32,254 nt of DNA from GCA-2731375 sp964462145 (lineage in GTDB: Bacteria; Pseudomonadota; Alphaproteobacteria; GCA-2731375): positions 1-32,254 of the forward strand of contig CAYWYB010000011.1 in NCBI GenBank assembly GCA_964462145.1. Direction: 5' to 3'. The notes under the pieces were generated by a model. It saw only the letters and a program-made list of their open reading frames with translations. It was not told the origin of the DNA and ran no database searches. A program made the translations under genes and the position numbers. Below are positions 8,446 to 15,122 of this stretch, piece by piece; positions within the stretch are counted from its first letter, which is position 1; every line of letters starts with the position of its first letter.

Positions 8446-8760
8446 CAGTGTACTATTGTAATCTAGATGGGGATAACAACATAGGATACAATAGAAAATA
8501 CTTCCATTATCTTTGGGAATTAGCGCTGAGTTCGATCGTTACGCTGTTATGGTTAAGGATTCATTGTCAAATAGGCGTTATTAATTTCCTATAATTGATG
8601 CTTGCTGGAATTAGATGTGGTATTTTCTGGTAGGGAAGGAATCCGGATTCGCGGATTTGGCATCGCGATAATTGCAGAATGCCGGACGTGGATGCGGTTG
8701 ACCTTGGCGGCGGACAAATTAGGTAACCGGCGAGAAGCCAATTTGTATTGAGGGCACGCA
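8446..8760. promoter_or_regulatory. AT-rich divergent intergenic region with inverted repeats
   Basis: The 315 bases between the SPOR lipoprotein (minus) and the secretin-domain protein (plus) are clearly more AT-rich than their neighbours, and I see no gene here. The region should hold promoters for both directions. Visible structures are a perfect eight-base inverted repeat (CTATTGTA at 8453-8460 and TACAATAG at 8487-8494), the palindrome AATCCGGATT at 8640-8649 which overlaps the hairpin AATCCG/CGGATT (8640-8657), and a TATAAT at 8590-8595. The best -35-like box (TTGTCA, 8564-8569) is 20 bases from that TATAAT, too far for a confident promoter. Confidence 0.5.
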
Positions 8761-9351
8761 ATGAATAGTCGAAAACCCTGCCTTGGGCAGTCGCTAAGCC
8801 GCTTTGGATTGAGCCATTTGATTATTATCCTGGCCGCGCTGGGCTTTTCCGCCGGCAAGGCCGATGCGGCCGAGACCGCCGCAACCGGCACCGCTGGTGC
8901 GGGCGACGTCATCACCGTTGAAATCGGCAAGGCACAACTGGTCGAGCTATCCGCGACGCCGGATGTGGTCATGCTTGGCAATCCAACCGTGGCCGATGTG
9001 GTGGTGGAGGATAATGGTCTGCTGTTCCTGCTGGGGCGGGAGCCTGGAGAGACGAACCTGTTGATCCTGGATCAGGCGGGCAAGGTCGTCCTCTCCGCCG
9101 CGATCGTGGTCGGACCGATGAAAAAGCGGCGGGTTACCGTTGACCGCGGACCGGAAACCTTCACTTTGAGTTGTAATCCGCGCTGTGTGCCGGTGGCGAC
9201 ACCTCAGGGCAGTGGCGCGACAACGGCGGCGACGGCAGGCGCGGCGGCGACAGGTGAAGAGGGAGCCGAACCGGAGGCGGCAGGCGATCCGGCGGCGGAA
9301 ATCGCCAGCGCCTTGAGCGGCCTGCTGGGCAACCAGCAGGAACAGGAATAG
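8761..9351 (+). CDS. Exported protein with stand-alone pilus-secretin N-terminal domain
   Basis: This 196-residue protein begins at ATG 8761 with GAGGG about eight bases upstream. Residues 1-37 form a signal peptide (LIIILAALGFSAGKADA). Residues 50-120 match the short beta-rich domain at the N-terminus of CpaC/RcpA secretins (T2SS-T3SS pilus N domain): VEIGKAQLVELSATPDVVML, then PTVADVVVEDNGLLFLLG and GETNLLILDQAGKVV. No BON or secretin domain follows; instead there is a segment with two cysteines (SCNPRCVP) and an Ala/Gly/Glu-rich tail. It is probably periplasmic and may contact the Tad secretin or its lipoprotein. It is spaced 78 bases from the receiver gene downstream, so the two may form an operon. 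Confidence 0.8.
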   Translation: MNSRKPCLGQSLSRFGLSHLIIILAALGFSAGKADAAETAATGTAGAGDVITVEIGKAQLVELSATPDVVMLGNPTVADVVVEDNGLLFLLGREPGETNLLILDQAGKVVLSAAIVVGPMKKRRVTVDRGPETFTLSCNPRCVPVATPQGSGATTAATAGAAATGEEGAEPEAAGDPAAEIASALSGLLGNQQEQE

Positions 9352-9429
9352 CCGGAATATGAAATACGGGACCAATAAGAACGGCGGGATATCCGCCGGC
9401 CAGTCTCCAGCGTTAAGGGAAACAGAACA

Positions 9430-10344
9430 ATGAAAGTGCTGGTTGTCGATCGGGACCCGCTATTTTCAAGACTGCTGAAGTCAAAGTTGGAAAAATGGGG
9501 CCACCGCGTCACGGTGGAACACGATGGCGCGGCGGCCTATGAATTGGTCGCCAAGGAACCCTATCGCATGGTGATCATGGATTATGATCTGCCCGGCATT
9601 AGCGGCCTGGAATTGTGCGAACGCATTCGCAAGATTGAACGGCCGCGCTATACCTACATCGTTTTTTACGCGGACTTCGCCGAGAAGGCGGCGGTCATGT
9701 CCTGTCTCGAGGCGGGCGCCGACGACTATTTGAACAAGCCGCTGAATACCGCCGAATTGCAGTTGCGCATCAAGGCGGGCAAACGTCTGTTGAATATGGA
9801 AGACATGTTGCGTGAAGGCGCTGGCATGGACCTGAGCACGGGTGTGGTCAACGATGCCAGCTTCCGGGAATTTTTTCGCGTTGTGATGGCCGACAGCCGG
9901 CGCTCCAAAAAAGAAGGCGCCCTGTTATACGTCCGGGTCACGAACTATCACGCCGCCTCGGAGGCCCATGGTTTCAACCCCACTGAATCCATGATGGCGG
10001 GTGTCGCCAATCTACTACAGAAAATTGCCCGCGCCTCGGATCTAGTGGCGCGTCTGTCGGACGATACCTTCTGCGTCATGCTGCAACTGACGAATTGGGA
10101 TAAATGCGTTCCCGTGGCGGAAAAAATAGCCGCGCAAACACCTAATATCGCGGTCATGCTGGAGCACGGCGCCATTGCGCCGGAGGTAGAGATATCTGCC
10201 GCAAATTACCCGCAAGGCGACCTGGACTATGGCCAGATTCTGGACCATGGTGAACGCACGGTCTATCCGCAAACGATATTAGGCGGCACGCCGGCGACAG
10301 CCGCGGCAAATGATACGGCAGAAGTGACGCCACCGCCCGGTTGA
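9430..10344 (+). CDS. Response regulator with degenerate GGDEF-like output domain
   Basis: Residues 1-118 of this 304-residue protein form a CheY-like receiver: acidic pocket D7 and D9, phospho-acceptor D51 (VIMDYDLPG), and K103 (LNKPL). The conserved Thr/Ser switch position appears to be tyrosine (IVFYA, Y80), which is unusual. Residues 130-285 resemble a GGDEF fold: a DLSTGVVNDASFREFF entry helix like the usual 'D-x-LT-GL-NR-F' motif, and ARLSDDTFCVML where diguanylate cyclases have R-x-GGDEF. SDDTF in place of GGDEF argues against cyclase activity. It could sense phosphorylation or bind a partner in the pilus system. The start ATG follows AAGGGA at about 9415-9420. Pilus control is inferred from position only. 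Confidence 0.82.
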   Translation: MKVLVVDRDPLFSRLLKSKLEKWGHRVTVEHDGAAAYELVAKEPYRMVIMDYDLPGISGLELCERIRKIERPRYTYIVFYADFAEKAAVMSCLEAGADDYLNKPLNTAELQLRIKAGKRLLNMEDMLREGAGMDLSTGVVNDASFREFFRVVMADSRRSKKEGALLYVRVTNYHAASEAHGFNPTESMMAGVANLLQKIARASDLVARLSDDTFCVMLQLTNWDKCVPVAEKIAAQTPNIAVMLEHGAIAPEVEISAANYPQGDLDYGQILDHGERTVYPQTILGGTPATAAANDTAEVTPPPG

Positions 10345-10417
10345 GCCGTTTTTCTCCTCCCGCCATGCCGGCCCGCGCGTCAGGCCCTGGCAAGCGGCTC
10401 ATCTGGGATATTACAAC

Positions 10418-10523
10418 TAGAGCAACCTGCATTCATTCGAACGCAGATAAGTTGCTCTAACTTATTGGATTAGATCAAATTATCAGCATCAAATTGATTC
10501 CAATTTTATGCTGTTTGATCTAA
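10418..10523. repeat. Two adjacent intergenic palindromes
   Basis: TAGAGCAAC (10418-10426) and GTTGCTCTA (10451-10459) form a perfect nine-base inverted repeat. Ten bases on, a second imperfect palindrome spans 10470-10523: outer arms TTAGATCAAA and TTTGATCTAA, inner arms CAGCAT/ATGCTG and AAATTG/CAATTT, with a four-base bulge and one mismatch. The right end overlaps the stop codon of the transporter gene, so the RNA could act as a 3' stem-loop for that minus-strand operon. The TAGAGCAA...TTGCTCTA ends resemble the core ends of the repeats at 26394-26466 and 31614-31685. Confidence 0.65.
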
Positions 10524-11419
10524 CGCGGTTTCTTCGAATGCAGCAAATCGATGGACGCCAGGACCGCGCCACCGGTTATCAATAAACAAGCCAACGCTAT
10601 CGTCCAGGTCGGGTCCGCGAAACCAAACGCGACCAGCACCAGGGTCGAGAGCAGCGGCGCGGCATAGGAGGAGGCGCCCAGGGCCTGAATATGGCCATGC
10701 TTGACGCCATGATCCCAGCAAAAGAACGCCAAGCCCACGGGGCCCAGGCCCAGGCCGGCAACCGCCAGCCATTGCCCAGCGTCCACCGGCCAGACCGTGC
10801 TTTCAAACAGCAGATGGGCAAGCAACGCCAACAGCGCCGTGGCGCCGCAAAATCCGCCCACCGTATCTGTCGGAACATGGCCGAGACGCCGGGACAAAAC
10901 GGAATAGCCCGACCAAAGGAAAGCGCAGGCCAGGGCGGCGACATGCCCTGGTGCGAGGCGTATGCCGGCACTGAAATCCTGATCACCAGCAATCAGAAAG
11001 GCCGCGCCCGCCAGGCCTGCCAGAGCACCCGCCAGATGCCACCAGCGCAACCGCTCGCCCGGCAAAAGGGCCGAAAACAGAACGATCAACAACGGCCACA
11101 AATAGGCGATCAGGCTTGCTTCCACCGCAGGCGCATTGCGCAGAGCCACGAAATAGAAAAAGTGATAGCCGAACAGACCGCCCACGCCCACGGCCCAGAC
11201 CACGGGCCTGTGCCGCAGATGGCCGATGATATCCTCGCCCCGCAGCAGCCATTTCAACAAGGCCAGCACAAAGGCGATGCCGAACGTCATCGCCGCCAGT
11301 TGCAGCGGCGGCACCTGCCCGGTGGCGGCTGTAAACAGGGCCAGCAAGGCCCACATCAGGACCGCGATAAAGCCGATAGAGGTTGCCCGGCGCTGCCCGG
11401 CCTGCGTGGCTACCGTCAT
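10520..11419 (-). CDS. EamA/DMT-family membrane transporter
   Basis: This 299-residue protein has about ten hydrophobic segments in two EamA repeats, typical of the drug/metabolite transporter superfamily. Segments include IGFIAVLMWALLALF near the N-terminus, VWAVGVGGLFGYHFFYFVAL at the end of the first half, and a second half beginning around HVAALACAFLWSGYSVLSRR. The family exports or imports small metabolites; the substrate cannot be told from sequence. Its ATG overlaps the phaB stop by one base, so it is translated with phaB, an unusual partner for PHA synthesis. It could equally be a passenger in the operon. The 3' end runs into a long palindrome that may stabilise or end the transcript. 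Confidence 0.88.
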   Translation of the reverse strand: MTVATQAGQRRATSIGFIAVLMWALLALFTAATGQVPPLQLAAMTFGIAFVLALLKWLLRGEDIIGHLRHRPVVWAVGVGGLFGYHFFYFVALRNAPAVEASLIAYLWPLLIVLFSALLPGERLRWWHLAGALAGLAGAAFLIAGDQDFSAGIRLAPGHVAALACAFLWSGYSVLSRRLGHVPTDTVGGFCGATALLALLAHLLFESTVWPVDAGQWLAVAGLGLGPVGLAFFCWDHGVKHGHIQALGASSYAAPLLSTLVLVAFGFADPTWTIALACLLITGGAVLASIDLLHSKKPR

Positions 11420-12141
11420 CAGTACATATGCTGGCCGCCGTTGATGGACATGGTCGAGCCGGTGACAAAAGTGGCGCTATCGGCGATCAGGAACATTACA
11501 GCGCGGGCAATCTCGTCGGCATGGCCCAACCGGCCCACCGGGATTTTCGCGACAATCTTTTCCAACACGTTATCCGGCACCGCCGCCACCATATCGGTGT
11601 CCACATAGCCCGGCGCTATGGCATTGACGGTAATGTTATAGCGCGCGCCTTCCTGGGCCAGAGCCTTGGTAAAGCCATGGATGCCCGACTTCGCGGCGGC
11701 GTAGTTGACCTGGCCATATTGTCCGGCCTGGCCATTGATCGAGCCGATGTTGACGATGCGGCCAAAGCGGTTGTCGCGCATGGCCGGAAAGACCGCCTTG
11801 CACAAATTGAAACAGCCGCCCAGGTTGGTATCGACAACCTTTTGCCAGTCTTCGTGGCTCATATTCATCAAGGTGCCATCGCGGGTGATGCCGGCATTGT
11901 TCACCAGCACATCGACATTGCCCAGATCCGCAACCACCGCCGCTACACCATCCTGGCAGGCCTGGAAGTCCCCAACATCGAATTTATAGGTTGGGATGCC
12001 GGTCTGTTCGGTAAATTGCGCCGCTGCGTCGTCATTGCCCGCATAGTTGGCGGCGACTGAATATCCCGCTTCCTTCAAGGCCTCGCAGATACCCCGGCCA
12101 ATGCCCCGTGTGCCGCCGGTAATCAATGCTACTCTAGCCAT
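11419..12141 (-). CDS. phaB: NADPH-dependent acetoacetyl-CoA reductase PhaB
   Basis: This 240-residue short-chain dehydrogenase should reduce acetoacetyl-CoA to (R)-3-hydroxybutyryl-CoA for polyhydroxybutyrate synthesis. The cofactor motif is TGGTRGIG (8-15), NNAG is at 81-84, and the catalytic residues are S134, Y147 and K151 (NYAAAKSG). The C-terminus SINGGQHMY is the recognisable end of PhaB proteins and separates it from FabG. The length is normal. GGAGG sits eight bases before the ATG. phaC lies 84 bases upstream on the same strand and the EamA gene overlaps downstream. No phaA thiolase is in the window, so the first step must be encoded elsewhere. Confidence 0.94.
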   Translation of the reverse strand: MARVALITGGTRGIGRGICEALKEAGYSVAANYAGNDDAAAQFTEQTGIPTYKFDVGDFQACQDGVAAVVADLGNVDVLVNNAGITRDGTLMNMSHEDWQKVVDTNLGGCFNLCKAVFPAMRDNRFGRIVNIGSINGQAGQYGQVNYAAAKSGIHGFTKALAQEGARYNITVNAIAPGYVDTDMVAAVPDNVLEKIVAKIPVGRLGHADEIARAVMFLIADSATFVTGSTMSINGGQHMY

Positions 12142-12225
12142 CTATCCGCCCTCCACCTGTGTTTGTTGCAATTATCCAGGCCATGGATACTTGACGCCAT
12201 TATGTCATGCTCCGCCCTGCCCGTA

Positions 12226-13470
12226 TCAAGTTTGTAACGGCAACCGGTTCAGCCAATCGGACAACGGTTGCCACAGGCCGCTCTTGCCGCGACGGCCAAC
12301 CACCATGCCGATATGCCCCGCCGCCGGCCTGATGATTTCCGCCTGGGGAATGGCATCGGCCAGGGCCTGGGCCGAGGCGGCGGGGACGATACGGTCATTC
12401 TCCGGGATCGCGGCCAGCACCGGCAGATGCAGATGCTCAGGATCCACCGCCTGGCCATCGATCAGCCATTCGCCCCGGGCCGTGGTGTTCTTGCCATACC
12501 AACCAAGCAGACAATCCCGCGCGACGTCGGGGGCCAAGGGCACGCCGTCGTTGACCCAGTCTTCCAGGGCCACGAAGTGCGCCGCCTCGTCGCTTTCAGG
12601 GTCCAGGGTCGCGAAATGGCGGAATTTACGTTGCGCCAGGCCAGGATCCAGGGCCGCGAACAAGGCTTGCAAAACGTCCACGGGCATGGCGCCGAAGCCT
12701 TGCAGTATAGTCTCCAAGCCAGGCATTAACGCTTCTATCGCGGGCCATTGTTGACCACCCGCATGAAAATCCCACGGTGTTGCTAGCAGGGCCAGGCCGG
12801 TCAGATCATCCTGTCGTTGCTGCGCCAGGGCGAGGGCCAGATCGCCGCCCATGCAATAGCCGACCAGGGCTGGCGGTTGATCGGAAGTCTCTTCGATCAC
12901 ATCAAGCACATCACGCAGCCGGCCAATATAGTCGCTTAGGGAAAACGCCAGTTCGTCATCCCCCGGCGCGCGCCAGTCCACCAGAAACGGCCGATGCCCC
13001 TGATCCCGCAGCCAGCCTAGCAAACCGCGATCCGGTGTCAGGTCAAGCACATGGGCGCCGTTGACCAATGAGGGCACGAACAGAACCGGCCTGCCGCCGC
13101 CGCCGTAATCCAACAGCCGGGTCGTGCCCTGGCGCCAGGTTTCATGGCCCTTGGACCAAGCCCTATCGTCCGGTCGGGCCGCCGCCTGGTAGGCCCGCAC
13201 GCCGGCCAGCATGCTGCTCAACCGCGTCTGGCACTCGGCAGCAACCGCCTGAAACAGCGCATCCGGTTCACTTTGTCGTAGCGCCGCCGTCAGATCCGCC
13301 GCTGTTTCCGCCAGTTCCGGCGGCCAGGGCAGCAAACCGTTCCGCGCACTGGGCAAGGCGGCGAGCGAACTCATCATCCCCGCCATCGCCGTCGAGAGAT
13401 GCAGGCTCAGAGGCCGCGGTCCCCAATGCGGATGCGTGTGCGGTATTGCTTGGCGAGATCTCGTCTCCAT
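12226..13470 (-). CDS. phaC: PHA synthase-like alpha/beta hydrolase (PhaC family)
   Basis: The 414-residue protein (ATG 13470, or GTG 13473, after a run of G about 8-11 bases upstream) has an alpha/beta-hydrolase fold with a PhaC-type lipase box in which cysteine replaces serine: GYCMGG, C206. Asp359 (PENDRIV) and His386 (AAGHIGM) complete the triad, and VPSLVNGAHVLDL followed by FLVDWRAPG is typical of PhaC. The homologous part begins around GPRPLSLHL. It is shorter than class I PhaC (about 600 residues) and longer than class III (about 355); short PhaC-like proteins are frequent in alphaproteobacteria. Location next to phaB and phaR supports a role in PHA polymerisation; depolymerase or transferase activity cannot be excluded. 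Its 5' end overlaps the preceding gene by about 200 bases in another frame. Confidence 0.85.
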   Translation of the reverse strand: METRSRQAIPHTHPHWGPRPLSLHLSTAMAGMMSSLAALPSARNGLLPWPPELAETAADLTAALRQSEPDALFQAVAAECQTRLSSMLAGVRAYQAAARPDDRAWSKGHETWRQGTTRLLDYGGGGRPVLFVPSLVNGAHVLDLTPDRGLLGWLRDQGHRPFLVDWRAPGDDELAFSLSDYIGRLRDVLDVIEETSDQPPALVGYCMGGDLALALAQQRQDDLTGLALLATPWDFHAGGQQWPAIEALMPGLETILQGFGAMPVDVLQALFAALDPGLAQRKFRHFATLDPESDEAAHFVALEDWVNDGVPLAPDVARDCLLGWYGKNTTARGEWLIDGQAVDPEHLHLPVLAAIPENDRIVPAASAQALADAIPQAEIIRPAAGHIGMVVGRRGKSGLWQPLSDWLNRLPLQT

Positions 13471-13654
13471 CACCAGTCCGCCCCCCTTTAGCCTCAGATT
13501 CAACCCCGGGCATTGTACCTGACAATGCCTCGGCCATGATCCTGGCGGCCTCCGCCGCCGCGCCAGTCGCCATGCCGTTTCCGCCCGCGGCAATCTGTTG
13601 CTCCCATAGATCCAGATAACGGCGGGCCAGTGCGGCCAATTCAGGCTGTTCCAT
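13268..13654 (-). CDS. Small conserved-type protein preceding phaC
   Basis: From ATG 13654 the product has 128 residues (MEQPELAALARRYLDLWEQQ at the start); a GTG at 13753 would add 33. The N-terminal helix with DLWEQQIAA resembles short proteins often found just before phaC in alphaproteobacteria, whose role I do not know. The middle is low-complexity (Gly, Ala, Ser, Asp) and a second helix (DDEFARRLAQCAERFAALA) precedes a Gly/Ser tail; helix-linker-helix proteins of this kind may bind the granule or the synthase, but that is inference. The last 203 bases are shared with phaC in a different frame. No Shine-Dalgarno is visible, but a -10-like box lies six bases before the ATG. Confidence 0.6.
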   Translation of the reverse strand: MEQPELAALARRYLDLWEQQIAAGGNGMATGAAAEAARIMAEALSGTMPGVESEAKGGRTGDGDEISPSNTAHASALGTAASEPASLDGDGGDDEFARRLAQCAERFAALAAGTGGNSGGSDGGATTK

Positions 13655-13660
13655 CAAATT

Positions 13661-13666
13661 ATTATA
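13661..13666 (-). promoter_or_regulatory. -10-like box placed for a leaderless transcript
   Basis: TATAAT on the minus strand (13666 to 13661) is followed by six bases and then the ATG at 13654. If used as a -10 box, the transcript would begin at or next to the A of the start codon, and no Shine-Dalgarno is visible there. The -35 region at a 17-base spacing (TGGCCG) is poor. Confidence 0.35.
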
Positions 13667-13730
13667 GTGCCGAGAAAGGGCAGCGGCCAGGGCGACACCG
13701 GCAGGCCCGGCAAAATCGAGCCCATGCCGC

Positions 13731-13758
13731 GTTGCAACAAAATTCTTGCGCACTGCAA
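13731..13758. promoter_or_regulatory. TGC-rich candidate PhaR operator
   Basis: The region between phaR and the phaC operon contains the palindrome GTTGCAAC (13731-13738) and, on the minus strand, TGCAGTGCGCAA (13757 to 13746). PhaR regulators of alphaproteobacteria are known to bind TGC-rich DNA near pha promoters and to repress both their own gene and phasin genes. Position and composition fit; binding is not shown. Confidence 0.35.
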
Positions 13759-13849
13759 CATCAACGCGCCATATTAGGCTTTCGTTTACCTTTGCCGCCG
13801 AAGAATGAGATCCATGTGGGTTTGTTGTGGCGGGCTCGGTGAGGCAGGC

Positions 13850-14482
13850 ATGGTTGAGAAGTCAAACAGTTCCGAAGACACCATCGTCATCAAGAAATAC
13901 GCCAATAGGCGGCTGTACAATACGGCGACGTCCAGTTACGTGACACTGGATACCCTGTGCGCGATGGTCAAGGATGGCCAGGACTTCGTGGTCCAGGATG
14001 CCAAATCAGGTGCGGACATCACGCGCTCGGTGCTGACGCAAATCATTTTCGAGGAAGAAAGCAAGGGGCAAAACCTGTTGCCGATTTCCTTTCTGCGCCA
14101 GTTGATCGGCTTTTATGGCGACAGCCTGCAGACCATGGTGCCGGGATATTTGGAAAGCACCATGTCCGCCTTTGCCCATAACCAGGACCAGATCCGCCAA
14201 CATCTGAGCGAGAGCATGGGCGGGGCCAACCCGTTTCGCCAGATGGAGGAAATGGGCCGGCAAAACATGGCCATGTTCCAACAAGCCATGGGCATGTTCG
14301 CGCCGTTCGCGGGCAATGCCAGCACCGGCACGCCACCACCGAACCAGCCGGCGGCGCCGGAACCGGCGGCGGAGAGCAATCCCGGCAGCGGCGATAGCGG
14401 CAGCGGCGAGGAATTGGATCTATTGCGCCGGCAATTGGCGCAGATGCAGCAACAGCTGGATAATCTGTCGAATAAGGGCTAG
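13850..14482 (+). CDS. phaR: PHA synthesis repressor PhaR
   Basis: The ATG at 13850 has GAGG about seven bases upstream and gives 210 residues; a longer frame from 13805 adds a non-homologous Cys/Gly segment. Residues 12-75 form the PHB accumulation regulatory DNA-binding domain (VIKKYANRRLYNTATSSYVT), followed by a second helical domain (LLPISFLRQLIGFYGDSLQT) that binds PHA or granule. An Ala/Pro/Gly-rich linker and a coiled-coil C-terminus (LDLLRRQLAQMQQQLDNLSN) end the protein. PhaR represses phasin and synthesis genes until PHA chains titrate it off the DNA. It is divergent from the phaC operon, and its stop overlaps the convergent methyltransferase stop in CTAG. Confidence 0.95.
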   Translation: MVEKSNSSEDTIVIKKYANRRLYNTATSSYVTLDTLCAMVKDGQDFVVQDAKSGADITRSVLTQIIFEEESKGQNLLPISFLRQLIGFYGDSLQTMVPGYLESTMSAFAHNQDQIRQHLSESMGGANPFRQMEEMGRQNMAMFQQAMGMFAPFAGNASTGTPPPNQPAAPEPAAESNPGSGDSGSGEELDLLRRQLAQMQQQLDNLSNKG

Positions 14483-15111
14483 CGCTGTTTAGGACGGAAT
14501 ATCAAAGACAGATTGCCCACCGGCATGTCGATCCGTTGGGACAATTCCAGCCCCTGTTCCCGCGCCGCCTCGACCACCTGATCCAGATCACGCAAGCCCC
14601 AGGACGGATCCCGCTCCTTCAAGGATTGGTCGAATTCCGCATCGCTGTTCGTTGCGGGCCGGCCATCGCGCAAGAACGGCCCATAGAGAAACAGGATGCC
14701 ATTCGCGGGCAGCAGGCGGCCGGCGGCGGCCAACAAACCAAGGCCCGCTGTCCAGGGCGAAATATGGATCATATTGACGCTGAGCACGGCCACCAGATCC
14801 CCCGCTATATCGCCGACCGGCCAATCCGCGGCACTGGCATCAAGCACCCGGGGCGGCAGAACATTGGCCGCGCCCTCCTGCCGGCTCCAGGCGGTTATGC
14901 TGGCCAGATTATCCGGATCCACATCCGAGGGCGCCCAGCGGTGTTCGGGGAACTCCGGCGCGAACCAGGCCGCGTGCTGGCCGCTGCCGGAGGCAATTTC
15001 CAGGATCGTGCCCGGTGCCGGCATGACCTTGCGCAGCACCGCCAGGATCGGCTCCCGGTTCCGGTCCACGGCTGGGGCATGACGGCGCCCATCTTGTTCC
15101 CCATTGGCCAC
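14479..15111 (-). CDS. DUF938 family SAM-dependent methyltransferase-like protein
   Basis: I place the start at GTG 15111, which has AGGAG eight bases upstream lying within the end of the preceding gene; a start at 15186 would overlap that gene by 64 bases. The 210-residue product has the methyltransferase nucleotide motif ILEIASGSGQHAAWFA (motif I) and family-specific stretches: HRWAPSDVDP, VNMIHISPW and LFLYGPF, with SNAEFD-like SDAEFD. These define the DUF938 group, whose substrate is not established. It lies 11 bases after the short-chain dehydrogenase stop and is probably the last gene of a three-gene operon. Confidence 0.88.
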   Translation of the reverse strand: MANGEQDGRRHAPAVDRNREPILAVLRKVMPAPGTILEIASGSGQHAAWFAPEFPEHRWAPSDVDPDNLASITAWSRQEGAANVLPPRVLDASAADWPVGDIAGDLVAVLSVNMIHISPWTAGLGLLAAAGRLLPANGILFLYGPFLRDGRPATNSDAEFDQSLKERDPSWGLRDLDQVVEAAREQGLELSQRIDMPVGNLSLIFRPKQR

Positions 15112-15122
15112 GAATGCCGCTC

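Noticed and set aside
8564..8595. TTGTCA / TATAAT promoter
   Set aside because: The 20-base spacer is too long for confident assignment; recorded only within the intergenic description.
8655..8680. Sigma-54 promoter-like TGGCAT...TTGCA
   Set aside because: The GG to GC distance is three bases longer than the strict -24/-12 spacing.
9430..10344. Active diguanylate cyclase
   Set aside because: The GGDEF position reads SDDTF, missing key glycine and glutamate residues.
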